From G965212025 sp965215765 (GTDB lineage: Bacteria > Pseudomonadota > Gammaproteobacteria > Poriferisulfidales > Oxydemutatoraceae), in NCBI GenBank assembly GCA_965215765.1, contig OZ244118.1, forward strand, positions 2,933,608 to 2,997,607: a stretch of DNA of 64,000 bases, in the 5' to 3' direction. Below, one piece after another: positions 35,923 to 45,136 of this stretch. Made by a program: the position numbers and the translations under genes. Positions within the stretch are counted from its first letter, which is position 1. Each line of letters opens with the position of its first letter. Under the pieces are notes generated by a model. That model did no database searches. It worked only from the letters and a program-made list of their open reading frames with translations, and was not told where the DNA came from.

Positions 35923-36650
35923 TCCAGATCGGGGTACTGGTCAATAATTTCCCGCCGCATTTCTGCAATTTTCTCCTCTGACCGACCGCGGCTTCCGACC
36001 AAGGAAATTTTGGTCTCCACTGTTGCAGGCCTTCGTGACAGCAGCAGCAAATCGTCGGCCAGATAGAGCGCTTCGCGTAAATCGTGGGTGACAAAGAGCA
36101 CCGCCGGGCAGGTTTCTTCAAGCCGCTGGAGCAACATTTTGCGCAAGCGATTTGCAGTCAGGGAATCCAGGGACACAAATGGCTCGTCCATGAGCAGTAC
36201 CGGGGCTTCGACTATGAAGCCACGCGCCAAGGACACTCGCCGAGCCATTCCCAGCGAAAGAGATTGCGGGAAATGATTCGCAACCTGGGTCAGTCCCACT
36301 TTTGCGAGCATGTCCGTGACTTTTTGGTTGTTTTCACGACTTCTCCCACGAAAAACCAAAGACACATTTTCCTGTACCGAACGCCACGGAAGCAGCCTTG
36401 GCTCCTGAAAAACAAAAGAAACCGGGATCACGCTGTTCTTGGCATTCGGCAAATGGATTTCTCCTTCGTAATCCGTATCAAGTCCTGCAATCAGGTTCAG
36501 CAAAGTGGTCTTTCCGCAACCCGAGGGACCCACAAGCGCGGCGACTTTCCCTGACAGAACCTCAAAGGCAACGTCTTTCAGAACCGAAAGACGCTCTTCA
36601 TCGCGAGAAAAGTATTTGCGGTCAATGCGAACATTTAAGCCTCGTTTCAT
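35919..36650 (-). CDS. ABC importer ATP-binding protein (SsuB/TauB type)
   Basis: A 243-residue ATPase with Walker A GPSGCGKTT, Q-loop FQEPRLLPW, signature LSLGMARRVSLAR, Walker B VLLMDEPFVSLD and switch histidine THDLREAL. The signature has leucine at the usual third glycine, a variant seen in some nitrate/sulfonate/taurine-type ATPases. It would energise the permease encoded just upstream, with which it overlaps by 4 bp. Confidence 0.9.
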   Translation of the reverse strand: MKRGLNVRIDRKYFSRDEERLSVLKDVAFEVLSGKVAALVGPSGCGKTTLLNLIAGLDTDYEGEIHLPNAKNSVIPVSFVFQEPRLLPWRSVQENVSLVFRGRSRENNQKVTDMLAKVGLTQVANHFPQSLSLGMARRVSLARGFIVEAPVLLMDEPFVSLDSLTANRLRKMLLQRLEETCPAVLFVTHDLREALYLADDLLLLSRRPATVETKISLVGSRGRSEEKIAEMRREIIDQYPDLE

Positions 36651-37405
36651 TTGCGCCAGCGGTTCAAGTAGTTTTCCAAGGGTCGAAGGGCAAAAAACTC
36701 GACCACTTGCATGATGACGATAAAAACCAGCCCCCAGGACATGATGCCGGCAATGTCAAAAAGCTGGAAATTTTCACTGAGTTGAAAGCCCACGCCATCG
36801 CTACGCCCGAGCAGTTCCACGACCAGAACGATTTTCCATATCAGAGCGATACCGGAGCGCATGGAAGCCGCTATGTAAGGACCCAACTCCGGCAAAGTTA
36901 CATTGAACAGGGTTTTCAGATATCCGAAGCGAAAGACTTCCGCGGTTTCCTGCAAGTCGCGGCGTAGTGCCCTCACCCCTTCCCGTATGGTGACAACCAC
37001 ATTGGGAATTTTGTTAACCGCTACCGCCGTGATGGCTGCCATCTCGGTCAGCCCCATCCAGATATAAGCCAGAATAATAACCAGCAGTGCCGGAACATTC
37101 AGAAAAAAGATGAGCCACGGATCAAAAAGCTGGTCAGTCCGGCGATGGCTGCCGAGCAAAATACCCAAGGCAATGCCGATGCTGATGGCGATGACGAAGC
37201 TGGCGAACACTCGCCACAAAGTAATGCCGGTGTCTTTAAGCAGCAGCCCGCTTTCATAGTTATCCACGACTTCCGCCCAAACGAGCGTGGGACCAGGAAG
37301 TTCATCAGAACCCAGGTAGTGAGCTCCCAATCCCCACAAAACCATGAACATTGCGACGGAAAGCCCGGTGGCAAACCAAGGCGGGATTTCACCCCGTGCT
37401 CTCAT
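36647..37405 (-). CDS. ABC importer permease (SsuC/TauC type)
   Basis: A 252-residue inner-membrane protein with six predicted helices and the EAA-like loop around residues 150-170 (RDLQETAEVFRFGYLKTLFN.. ..LPELGPYI) that contacts the ATPase. It belongs to the binding-protein-dependent permease family for nitrate, sulfonate or taurine-like substrates. It lies 3 bp after the binding-protein gene and overlaps the ATPase gene. Confidence 0.9.
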   Translation of the reverse strand: MRARGEIPPWFATGLSVAMFMVLWGLGAHYLGSDELPGPTLVWAEVVDNYESGLLLKDTGITLWRVFASFVIAISIGIALGILLGSHRRTDQLFDPWLIFFLNVPALLVIILAYIWMGLTEMAAITAVAVNKIPNVVVTIREGVRALRRDLQETAEVFRFGYLKTLFNVTLPELGPYIAASMRSGIALIWKIVLVVELLGRSDGVGFQLSENFQLFDIAGIMSWGLVFIVIMQVVEFFALRPLENYLNRWRK

Positions 37406-37408
37406 TCT

Positions 37409-38401
37409 CTAGGAAGGCAGTGCTTCAGAAACGCCCCAAAACGTGCCCGGCGCCAAAATTGCTTTGTCACCAACCAGCTTGCTGCCACCAAATTTGTGCA
37501 AAATTCTTATGAGTTTTTTGGCGTCGCGCACGTTCCGGGGCACCACGGGGTTCGGGATTCCCTCAAGGTAACGCTTGCGCAAGGTATGGAACTCCTGGAG
37601 ACCGGAAATTTTCATCAAAGGCTTGAGTCGCTCCCATTCGCTTTCCTCCGAACGAAGGAGTGAACGGGCTGCGCTTAGTGCTTTGCTGAAGCCGGAAATT
37701 ATTCCGGGGTTGGCACGGGCAAAATCTTCTCTGAAAACGTAACCCACCAGAGGCGGTGGCTGGGAAATGCGCAAGGCGTGCAACATATCGCGGACTTCAA
37801 TGAGGCGTCGGTAACCAAGTGCTTCCAGACGGGCACTGTAATGCCAGTAATTCAGCCCTGCGTCAAATTTGCCGCGCGCCATCTGACCGTTAATAAGAGG
37901 CGGTGCGGCGTAGACAAATTCTGTCTTTTTGGTGATGTCAAAGCCGAGCTTGGTAAGCGTAAATGCCTGGAGTAACAGCCAGCTTTTGTCTAGTGCCCCA
38001 CCTGCCACACCCAGCCTGACCCCTTGCAGCCCTGACACATCATCAAGTGCCGAGTTCGCCGGCACCATAACTGCACCCAGCGCAGACGTGAAGGGTAGAA
38101 ATGTGTAACCTCTGCCGCTGTTGCGCATTCTTGAAACCCAGATCCAGTCGCTGACAATGGCATCCACTTCACCACCGTTGAGCGCGATTTTTGCAGCCAG
38201 GTTTCCCGCGAAAGTGGTAACGCTGATACGAATGGTGTTTTCCCGATCCAGGCGATGCTCCTTGACGGTATTCAACTCCCAGTTGACCGTTCCAAAACTC
38301 AAGGTGCCAATTCTGAAGTCCGGGCTCGCCTGACCAGACGCGCACACGTAGAAGGAAAGAAAAATGCAAAGCAGCAAATTTCTGGAAAAGTGTATTTTCA
38401 T
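37409..38401 (-). CDS. ABC importer periplasmic substrate-binding protein (NMT1/SsuA-like)
   Basis: About 330 residues with a Sec signal (LLLCIFLSFYVCASG) and a type 2 periplasmic binding fold: RIGTLSFGTVNWEL at the first strand, GEVDAIVSDWIWVSR, LGVAGGALDKSW and GKFDAGLNYWHYSARLEALG. ATG 38401 puts the signal at the N-terminus; an ATG 16 codons earlier adds only polar residues. The ligand is unknown. First gene of the importer-OsmC operon, divergent from the gene at 38463 with 61 bp between. Confidence 0.85.
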   Translation of the reverse strand: MKIHFSRNLLLCIFLSFYVCASGQASPDFRIGTLSFGTVNWELNTVKEHRLDRENTIRISVTTFAGNLAAKIALNGGEVDAIVSDWIWVSRMRNSGRGYTFLPFTSALGAVMVPANSALDDVSGLQGVRLGVAGGALDKSWLLLQAFTLTKLGFDITKKTEFVYAAPPLINGQMARGKFDAGLNYWHYSARLEALGYRRLIEVRDMLHALRISQPPPLVGYVFREDFARANPGIISGFSKALSAARSLLRSEESEWERLKPLMKISGLQEFHTLRKRYLEGIPNPVVPRNVRDAKKLIRILHKFGGSKLVGDKAILAPGTFWGVSEALPS

Positions 38402-38462
38402 GACGGTAGAAACGTGTTCGCTTGTTGTAGAATGCGCGTCTTGACTCAATGATTCAACTTAT

Positions 38463-39224
38463 ATGACAACAGCGCGATTCTACATTCTTTCTCTAGTGGG
38501 ATTGGCGGGCTTTTGTGGGCCAACGTATCTGGCTGCGCAGGGAGTGGACTTGGCGAACTGGCCTTGCGTCCAACGTTATGTTCCCGAGCTTTCTCCCGGA
38601 GTGGCTGTTTTGCCCACACTGTCCACAGACGCCGTGAACAAAATTCTCGCCGAAAATCCAAAAATCAGCAGCTTGGCCAATCACCTCGCGCAACGTGACC
38701 TGCCGCTCCCTGATGCACAACAAGAGCTTGCCGTATTTTTGGATGAGACCGAATACAGTGGAAACATGGTGAGTTCTTTGCGTTACGACTTGGCGGGCTG
38801 GCTGAAGCCTGCGGCGAGTGAAAACTGGACAGGAAAAGCAAGGATGTGCCTTGCCTCCCTCTTGCAACCCGACCTGCCAAAAGCACGCAAGGAAAAATTG
38901 GAAGTTCTTCTGATCTCGCTTTTTGAGGCCGCGAACTATGAGCGAAAAACCCTCTTGCGAAAAATTCTGCTTTTCGGCAAAGCGCAAAACTCGTTGATCG
39001 AGGAGATGGATCGGAAAGCCCGGGTCGTAGCAGAGCACGAAAAGCAAGGGGTCACCGGCTCCCAACTTTTAGAGAGGATGCAAGCAGACTACAGGTGGAC
39101 AACGAGGATCTTTGAACAGCGTGAGGAATCCATCCCCTATTTGTGTGAGCAGCCGGTTTTACTGGAACGGCGCTTTTATGCTTTGGGCAAAACCCTGTCA
39201 GGCGCAGTCTCCAGCCCGGAGTAA
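38463..39224 (+). CDS. Exported protein of unknown function
   Basis: A 253-residue protein with a signal peptide (LSLVGLAGFCGPTYLAAQG) and the mature start VDLANWPCVQRYVPELSPGV. A WPCxQR-type beginning recurs in exported proteins of unknown function that I have seen in other proteobacteria, but no function is known to me. The rest is helical with many leucines and lysines and two further cysteines. The last ~25 codons are reproduced in each unit of the peptidase tandem array that follows. Divergent from the ABC importer, so a shared regulator is possible. Confidence 0.75.
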   Translation: MTTARFYILSLVGLAGFCGPTYLAAQGVDLANWPCVQRYVPELSPGVAVLPTLSTDAVNKILAENPKISSLANHLAQRDLPLPDAQQELAVFLDETEYSGNMVSSLRYDLAGWLKPAASENWTGKARMCLASLLQPDLPKARKEKLEVLLISLFEAANYERKTLLRKILLFGKAQNSLIEEMDRKARVVAEHEKQGVTGSQLLERMQADYRWTTRIFEQREESIPYLCEQPVLLERRFYALGKTLSGAVSSPE

Positions 39225-39246
39225 GACAGGCTTCCTGCCTGGTGCT

Positions 39247-39966
39247 TTAATCCCCTCTCTCGGCGTAGCTGGAGCAGTCACCGGTCATTTCGTACTGGGT
39301 AGAGGGCATAAATTTCCCGGTGTTGTTTTCTGCCAGCCGCGTACGCTGGATGTCATAAGCTTCAACTTCCCGGTTCAGCCAGGCTTCGCAAGCGGTGGCG
39401 ATTGATCCGGTTGATGCCCCGGGCACTCCAGACACAATCCCGGAGGTGTGCTGGAAGTAGTGAACAAGCTCATGCATGAGAATGCTGCAATGCTGCAATG
39501 CTCCAGGTTGCTCAGGACGCGCAGTGAGTTATCCAGATAAATAATATTTCCTGCGGGGAACCAGCCTCTGACCAGGCATTCCCCATGACACACTTTCTCT
39601 GACAGCTCTTCCGCTAAAACAAAGGCAACTTTCGGCAAGACCGGACAGGGGTAGAGCGTGTCGTGGTTTCTCAGAAAGGCCGCGCGCAGATAATAAAGTG
39701 AGGAGTGCAGCACCTCATTCAGTCTTTCGTCGTAACTGAAGCGTATGGTTTTCCAAGTGTCGAAACTTGGCGGCGGCTTTCTTTCAGAGGAAAAATTCGT
39801 TACATCCTCCACAAAGGCACCACCGTCGGGCAACGCGGTTTCGTGAGCCGGACAGGCTCCTCAGAGAAAGGGGTTTTCTGCGACCTTGTACCTATTCCCA
39901 AATCGTCAAAAACAGGCAACAGAAACAACAAGGAAAGCGGCAAGGCAAATGCGAGAAATAGCGCAT
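39247..39966 (-). pseudogene. HExxH peptidase, broken copy 1
   Basis: It covers most of the peptidase gene but has no in-frame start (the N-terminus is replaced by the tail of the plus-strand gene). It also has an 8-bp insertion (TGCAATGC repeated) just before the HELVH motif, which shifts the frame, and further damage near 39840-39900. Confidence 0.9.
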
Positions 39967-40065
39967 AGCAGGCTTTTCTGGAACGGCGCTTTTATGCTTT
40001 GGGCAAAACCCCGTCCGGCGTAGTCTCCAGCCCGGAGTAAGACAGGCTTCCTGCCTGGTACTTTA

Positions 40066-40470
40066 ATCTCCTCCCTCGGCGTAGCTGGAGCAATCACCGG
40101 TCATTTTGTACTGGGAAGAGGGCATAAATTTCCCGGTGTTGTTTTCTGCCAGCCACGTACGCTGGATGTCATAAGCTTCAACTTCCCGGTTCAGCCAGGC
40201 TTCGCAAGAGGCGGCGGTTGTTCCGGTTGACGTCCCGGGCACTCCAGACACAATCCCGGAGGTGTGCTGGAAGTAGTGAACAAGCTCATGCATGAGAATG
40301 CTGCAATGCTGCAATGCTCCAGGTTGCTCAGGACTCGCAGTGAGTTATCCAGATAAATAATATTTCCTGCGGGGAACCAGCCTCTGACCAGGCATTCCCC
40401 GTGACACACTTTCTCTGACAGCTCTTCCGCTAAAACAAAGGCAACTTTCGGCAAGACCGAACAGGGTTTG
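40066..40470 (-). pseudogene. HExxH peptidase, truncated copy 2
   Basis: Only the C-terminal ~55 percent, from ALPKVAFVLAEELS onward, with the same 8-bp insertion before the zinc motif. The 5' part is deleted and joined at about 40466 to TTTGTGTGAGCAGCC of the plus-strand gene. Confidence 0.9.
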
Positions 40471-40576
40471 TGTGAGCAGCCGGTTTTACTGGAATGGCAC
40501 TTTTACGCTTTGGGCAAAATCCTGTCCGGCGTAGTCTCCAGCCCGGAGTAAGACAGGCTTCCTGCCTGGTGCTTTA

Positions 40577-41290
40577 ATCCCCTCTCTCGGCGTAGCTGGA
40601 GCAGTCACCGGTCATTTCGTACTGGGAAGAGGGCATAAATTTCCCGGTGTTGTTTTCTGCCAGCCACGTACGCTGGATGTCATAAGCTTCAACTTCCCGG
40701 TTCAGCCAAGCTTCGCAAGCGGTAGCGATTGATCCGGTTGACGTCCCGGGCACTCCAGACACAATCCCGGAGGTGTGCTGGAAGTAGTGAACAAGCTCAT
40801 GCAGGAGAATGCTGCAATGCTGCAATGCTCCAGGTTGCTCAGGACTCGCAGTGAGTTATCCAGATAAATAATATTTCCTGCGGGGAACCAGCCTCTGACC
40901 AAGCATTCCCCATGACACACTTTCTCTGACAGCTCTTCCGCTAAAACAAAGGCAACTTTCGGCAAGGCCGGATAGGAGTAGAGCGTGTCGTGGTTTTTCA
41001 GAAAGGCCGCGCGCAGATAATAAAGTGAGGAGTGCAGCACCTCATTCAATCTTTCGTCGTAACTGAAGCGTATGGTTTTCCAAGTGTCGAAACTTGGCGG
41101 CGGCTTTCTTTCAGAGGAAAGATTCGTTACATCCTCCACAAAGGCACCACCGTCGGGCAACGCGGTTTCGTGAGCCGCGACAGGCTCCTCGGAGAGGATG
41201 GGGTTCTGTGACCTTGCGCCTGTTCCCGAACCGTCAAAAACAGGCAACAGAAACAACAAGGAAAGCGGCAAGGCAAATGCGAGAAATAAC
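40577..41290 (-). pseudogene. HExxH peptidase, broken copy 3
   Basis: Nearly full length and very similar to the intact gene, but the initiation region is missing and the 8-bp insertion before the zinc motif again shifts the frame. The sequence after the shift can still be read in another frame to SSYAERGD. Non-functional as it stands. Confidence 0.9.
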
Positions 41291-41390
41291 GCATAGCAGG
41301 CTTTTCTGGAACGGCGCTTTTATGCTTTGGGCAAAACCCTGTCCGGCGTAGTCTCCAACCCGGAGTAAGACAGGCTTCCTGCCTGGTACT

Positions 41391-42134
41391 TTAATCCCCT
41401 CTCTCGGCGTAGCTGGAGCAGTCACCGGTCATTTCGTACTGGGAAGAGGGCATAAATTTCCCGGTGTTGTTTTCTGCCAGCCACGTCCGCTGGATGTCAT
41501 AAGCTTCAACTTCCCGGTTCAGCCAGGCTTCGCAAGCGGCGGCGGTTGGTCCGGTTGATGCCCCGGGCACTTCAGACGCAATCCCGGAGGTGTGCTGGAA
41601 GTAGTGAACAAGCTCATGCAGGAGAATGCTTCGGTGCTCCAGGTTGCTCAGGACTCGCAGTGAGTTATCCAGATAAATAATATTTCCTGCGGGGAACCAT
41701 CCTCTGACCAGGCATTCCCCATGACACACTTTCTCTGACAGCTCTTCCGCTAAAACAAAGGCAACTTTCGGCAAGGCCGGATAGGGGTAGAGCGTGTCGT
41801 GGTTTTTCAGAAAGGCCGCGCGCAGATAATAAAGTGAGGAGTGCAGCACCTCATTCAATCTTTCGTCGTAACTGAAGCGTATGGTTTTCCAAGTGTCGAA
41901 ACTTGGCGGCGGCTTTCTTTCAGAGGAAAAATTCGTTACATCCTCCACAAAGGCACCACCGTCGGGCAACGCGGTTTCGTGAGCCGCAACAGGCACCTCG
42001 GAGAGGATGGGGTTCTGTGACCTTGCGCCTGTTCCCGAATCGTCAAAAACAGGCAACAGAAACAACAAGGAAAGCGGCAAGGCAAATGCAAGAAATAACG
42101 CATAGCAGGCTTTTCTGGTTGCTCCGCTTGTCAC
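41391..42134 (-). CDS. Secreted zinc metallopeptidase-like protein (HExxH)
   Basis: A 247-residue protein with an N-terminal hydrophobic signal/anchor (ALFLAFALPLSLLFLLPVF), a proline/serine linker, and a compact domain holding HELVHYFQ (H173, E174, H177) and, about 30 residues later, an acidic segment NREVEAYDIQ that could supply the third zinc ligand. Conserved cysteines occur at VCHGEC and near the end (GDCSSY). The motif indicates a gluzincin-like metallopeptidase acting outside the cytoplasm; substrate unknown. This is the only one of four copies with a start and an uninterrupted motif. Confidence 0.8.
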   Translation of the reverse strand: MTSGATRKACYALFLAFALPLSLLFLLPVFDDSGTGARSQNPILSEVPVAAHETALPDGGAFVEDVTNFSSERKPPPSFDTWKTIRFSYDERLNEVLHSSLYYLRAAFLKNHDTLYPYPALPKVAFVLAEELSEKVCHGECLVRGWFPAGNIIYLDNSLRVLSNLEHRSILLHELVHYFQHTSGIASEVPGASTGPTAAACEAWLNREVEAYDIQRTWLAENNTGKFMPSSQYEMTGDCSSYAERGD

Positions 42135-42190
42135 TCTGGATGACCTCGGGATTCAGAAGCAACCACCGCGGGATCGCAGGAGCACTTCGT

Positions 42191-43015
42191 TCAGACTGTA
42201 CTGCTGAGTTGCCACTGATTTTCAAAGACCAGATCTTTGGAGTCATGGACAACGGCTTTGAAAGTTTCCGTGGGGGAACGCACCGTGTAGTAAAAAGTCA
42301 TTTCCGGATTTTGGCTAAAAGTTACGTCTCCTGCGGCTGCAAGCACAGTTCTGTTTTTGGAGTCCACAATCCTGATGCCTTTTATGAAGTAAGCAGGCTG
42401 AAAAAAATTCGGATGGGAAATCCGGAAAGTGAACTTGGTCGGCACACCGGTGCGAATGTCTTCATGGTGCAACTCCATACGCCCGAGCCCCGCCTCAATG
42501 GCTCTCAAGGAATCGGCATCAAAAGAGGATTCAAGGGCAGTGCCTGAGCATCCCCCAGAAACATAAACGCGAGCCGAATCCATCAGGAGCCTCCCGTCAT
42601 TCAGCTCGGAAATAATGCGCACAAAAGAGAAACCATGCACCCTTATATGTGTCGAGAAATCTGCTTTGCCATTTTCCGGGGTCATTTCAATAACAGCAGC
42701 AACCGGAGAAGGGTTGTCATCCACGATCAAGGTATGTTTTTTGATGAAACTCTCACGGGTCTGCGGCAGGGTCGAATAAACACTGACCGGCACATCCCCG
42801 GGTTCAGGTGGGTACTTGATGGTTTCAATCCGGATCTTTCCCTCGCCTCCGGCAATTTCCCGCTGACCGAAAAGCAAGGGGCGCAATTCAAGCCAAGAGT
42901 CAAGATCGGAACCGAGAGGGGCAAGGGTTGCACCAGCCGGCTTCATCTGCGCCATGATTCCAGCCCCGGCACAGATGCCGATAAAATTACGTCTGTCTTT
43001 AGAAAATCGTTGCAT
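42191..43015 (-). CDS. SoxYZ-like carrier protein, copy 1
   Basis: 274 residues. A Tat-type signal (KDRRNFIGICAGAG) is followed by a SoxY-like domain (YPPEPGDVPVSVYSTLPQ, LIVDDNPSPVAAVIEM, the swinging-arm region VSGGCSG with C156) and a SoxZ-like domain (ELHHEDIRTGVPTKFTFRIS, ISHPNFFQP, DVTFSQNPEMTFYYT). Fused SoxYZ-like carriers occur in clusters with PQQ-dependent dehydrogenases; none is present here. The GGC cysteine sits internally at the end of the SoxY part, where it could carry a sulfur substrate. SD AGGAGA lies seven bases before the ATG. Confidence 0.88.
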   Translation of the reverse strand: MQRFSKDRRNFIGICAGAGIMAQMKPAGATLAPLGSDLDSWLELRPLLFGQREIAGGEGKIRIETIKYPPEPGDVPVSVYSTLPQTRESFIKKHTLIVDDNPSPVAAVIEMTPENGKADFSTHIRVHGFSFVRIISELNDGRLLMDSARVYVSGGCSGTALESSFDADSLRAIEAGLGRMELHHEDIRTGVPTKFTFRISHPNFFQPAYFIKGIRIVDSKNRTVLAAAGDVTFSQNPEMTFYYTVRSPTETFKAVVHDSKDLVFENQWQLSSTV

Positions 43016-43186
43016 AGTTATCTCCTGTTCACACCCTATATAGCATCCCTGCTACCCCGAAGCAGCAAGGCAAACGCGAGAAATAACGCATAGCAGGCTT
43101 TTCTGGTTGCTCCGATTGTCACTCAGGATGACCTCGGGATTCAGAAGCAGCCACCGCTGAATCGCGGGATCGCAGGAACGCTTCGT

Positions 43187-44011
43187 TCAGACTGTACTGC
43201 TGAGTTGCCACTGATTTTCAAAGACCAGATCTTTGGAGTCATGGACAACGGCTTTGAAAGTTTCCTTGGGAGAACGCACCGTGTAGTAAAAAGTCATTTC
43301 CGGATTTTGGCTAAAAGTTACGTCTCCTGCGACTGCAAGCACAGTTCTGTTTTTGGAGTCCACAATCCTGATGTCTTTTATGAAGTAAGCAGGCTGAAAA
43401 AAATTCGGATGGGAAACCCGGAAAGTGAACTTGGTCGGCACACCGGCGCGAATGTCTTCATGGTGCAACTCCATACGCCCGAGTGCCGCCTCAATGGCTC
43501 TCAAGGTATCGGTATCCAAAGAGGATGCCAGGGCAGAGCCTGAGCATCCCCCGGAAACATAAACGCGAGCCGAATCCATCAGGAGACTCCCGTCATTCAG
43601 CTCGGAGATAACGCGCACAAAAGAGAAACCATCCACCCTTATATGTGTCGAGAAATCTGCTTTGCCGTTTTCCGGGGTCATTTCAATAACAGCAGCAACC
43701 GGAGAAGGGTTGTCATCCACGATCAAGGTATGTTTTTTGATGAAACTCTCACGGGTCTGCGGCAGGGTCGAATAAACACTGACCGGCACATCCCCGGGTT
43801 CAGGTGGGTACTTGATGGTTTCAATCCGGATCTTTCCCTCGCCTCCGCCAATTTCCCGCTGACCAAAAAGCAAGGGGCGCAATTCAAACCAAGAGTCAAG
43901 ATCGGATCCGAAAGGGGCAAGAGTTGCACCAGCCGGCTTCATCTGCGCCATGATTCCAGCCCCGGCACAGATGCCGATAAAATTACGTCTGTCTTTAGAA
44001 AATCGTTGCAT
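43187..44011 (-). CDS. SoxYZ-like carrier protein, copy 2
   Basis: A tandem duplicate of the previous gene (period 996 bp), over 90 percent identical by eye, with the same length, Tat signal, GGC cysteine and ribosome site. Differences are mostly single substitutions (for example T143/V145 region and the KETFKAVVHD segment). Both copies are intact, unlike most other duplicates in this window, which may mean that dosage or two slightly different partners matter. Confidence 0.88.
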   Translation of the reverse strand: MQRFSKDRRNFIGICAGAGIMAQMKPAGATLAPFGSDLDSWFELRPLLFGQREIGGGEGKIRIETIKYPPEPGDVPVSVYSTLPQTRESFIKKHTLIVDDNPSPVAAVIEMTPENGKADFSTHIRVDGFSFVRVISELNDGSLLMDSARVYVSGGCSGSALASSLDTDTLRAIEAALGRMELHHEDIRAGVPTKFTFRVSHPNFFQPAYFIKDIRIVDSKNRTVLAVAGDVTFSQNPEMTFYYTVRSPKETFKAVVHDSKDLVFENQWQLSSTV

Positions 44012-44377
44012 AGTTATCTCCTGTTCACACTCCACATAGTACCCCCTGCTACCCCGAAGGCTCAAGGCACCGTCTAAAACCTTGTGAGAAGCGGGTCAAA
44101 TTGCCCTGGCCGGCTTCAACTGCGCCATGTCCAGCCTCGGCACGGGTGTCCTCTGTTGCATGGTTAGCTCCCGTGCAATAAAAGTGCAACCCCAAAGCCA
44201 CAAGATACCCGTCTGTTCCTTACAACCTGTCTGTTCCTTCATAACCCATCTGTTCCTTACTTCCTGTCTGTTCCTTACTTCCCTTGTGGCCGGTGCCCGT
44301 CTGCTAAGAGCCTAAGGTAAAATTTTTGCCCACTGGGGACTTAATCCTTAAGGGGTCGCCGTAAGATGGTACAAAAA
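44012..44377. other. Spacer with SoxYZ start remnant and 17-bp short repeats
   Basis: 44101-44161 (minus) is a degraded start of a SoxYZ gene (ATG, then MAQLKPA after an internal deletion). 44210-44280 has four tandem copies of a ~17-bp CTGTCTGTTCCTTACTT-like unit; two copies recur at 45010-45045. The last part, from TTAATCCTTAAGGGGTCGCC, recurs at 45100-45135. No intact gene. Confidence 0.7.
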
Positions 44378-44836
44378 TTACGACTCAATGCCAAGCAGGC
44401 TGAGCACGATTTTCCCGCCCAGCCGTGGTTCTGATTCAACGGTCTCGGTACGCACCAGCTTCACCAGCTCTACCCCCTTTGCATATCTCTCGTCAGTCAC
44501 AAAAGCACCTTCTGACCGGGTCAGGCCCAAATCTCGAGGAACCATGGAATTCGCCCTGCCACGCACGTGCAGGCAATGAGTAAAAGTCTGCATCGGGGTT
44601 TGAACGGTCTCGTCCATGCCAACATAGATCCACAGCGTTCTTAACTGCAGACGGTTCGTCAAAAGAATGCTCCCCAGCGGGTAGGAACGCTTGATGATGA
44701 TGGGGCTCGACACATACTGCCAATAGGTGTCAGCGTCGATCGGGAAGCGAAGAATAAAGCGATTCAGGACGTCCGGTCGGGGGGGTTCAACAATGCTTTG
44801 ACTGGCTATGCGGGCAATGCCATCCAAATGCCTCAA
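44378..44836 (-). pseudogene. Lipoprotein C-terminal copy without its start
   Basis: Matches the last ~150 residues of the lipoprotein at 45137-45853, from DGIARIASQSIV onward, with over 90 percent identity. The signal and lipobox are missing; upstream it is joined to sequence that leads into a SoxYZ 5' remnant. It is a truncated tandem copy, probably not exported even if translated. Confidence 0.88.
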
Positions 44837-44874
44837 GGCACCGTCTAAAACCTTGTGAGAAGCGGGTCAAATTG

Positions 44875-44960
44875 CCCTTGGCCAGCTTCAGTTGCGCCAT
44901 GACTCCAGCCCCAGCACAGGTGCCGATAAAATTACGCCTGTCTTTAGAAAGTCGTTGCGT
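44875..44960 (-). pseudogene. SoxYZ 5' remnant
   Basis: Encodes QRLSKDRRNFIGTCAGAGV and MAQLKLA, matching the Tat signal of the two SoxYZ genes, but the start codon has become ACG and the rest of the gene is absent. It shows that a third SoxYZ copy once existed between the two lipoprotein copies. Confidence 0.85.
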
Positions 44961-45136
44961 AACCACCTCCCGTGCAATAAAAGTGCAACCCCAAAGCCAC
45001 AAGATACCCGTCTGTTCCTTACAACCTGTCTGTTCCTTACTTCCCTGCGGCCGGTTCCCGTCTTGGGTCTAAGTAGTCAGCTGTTGCCCACTGGGGGGCT
45101 TAATCCTTAAGGGGTCGCCGTAAGATGGTACAAAAA

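Larger units (their letters stand above)
39140..42115. repeat. Four-unit tandem array: 3' end of the 38463 gene plus peptidase gene
   Basis: The words CCCGGAGTAAGACAGGCTTCC recur at about 39218, 40033, 40544 and 41361. Each unit contains the last codons of the plus-strand gene at 38463, the convergent spacer and all or part of the minus-strand peptidase gene. Units are about 815, 510 and 815 bp, with the fourth joined to unique DNA. The left edge of unit 1 completes the plus gene and the right edge of unit 4 completes the peptidase, the same logic as the 143-bp array. Confidence 0.92.
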
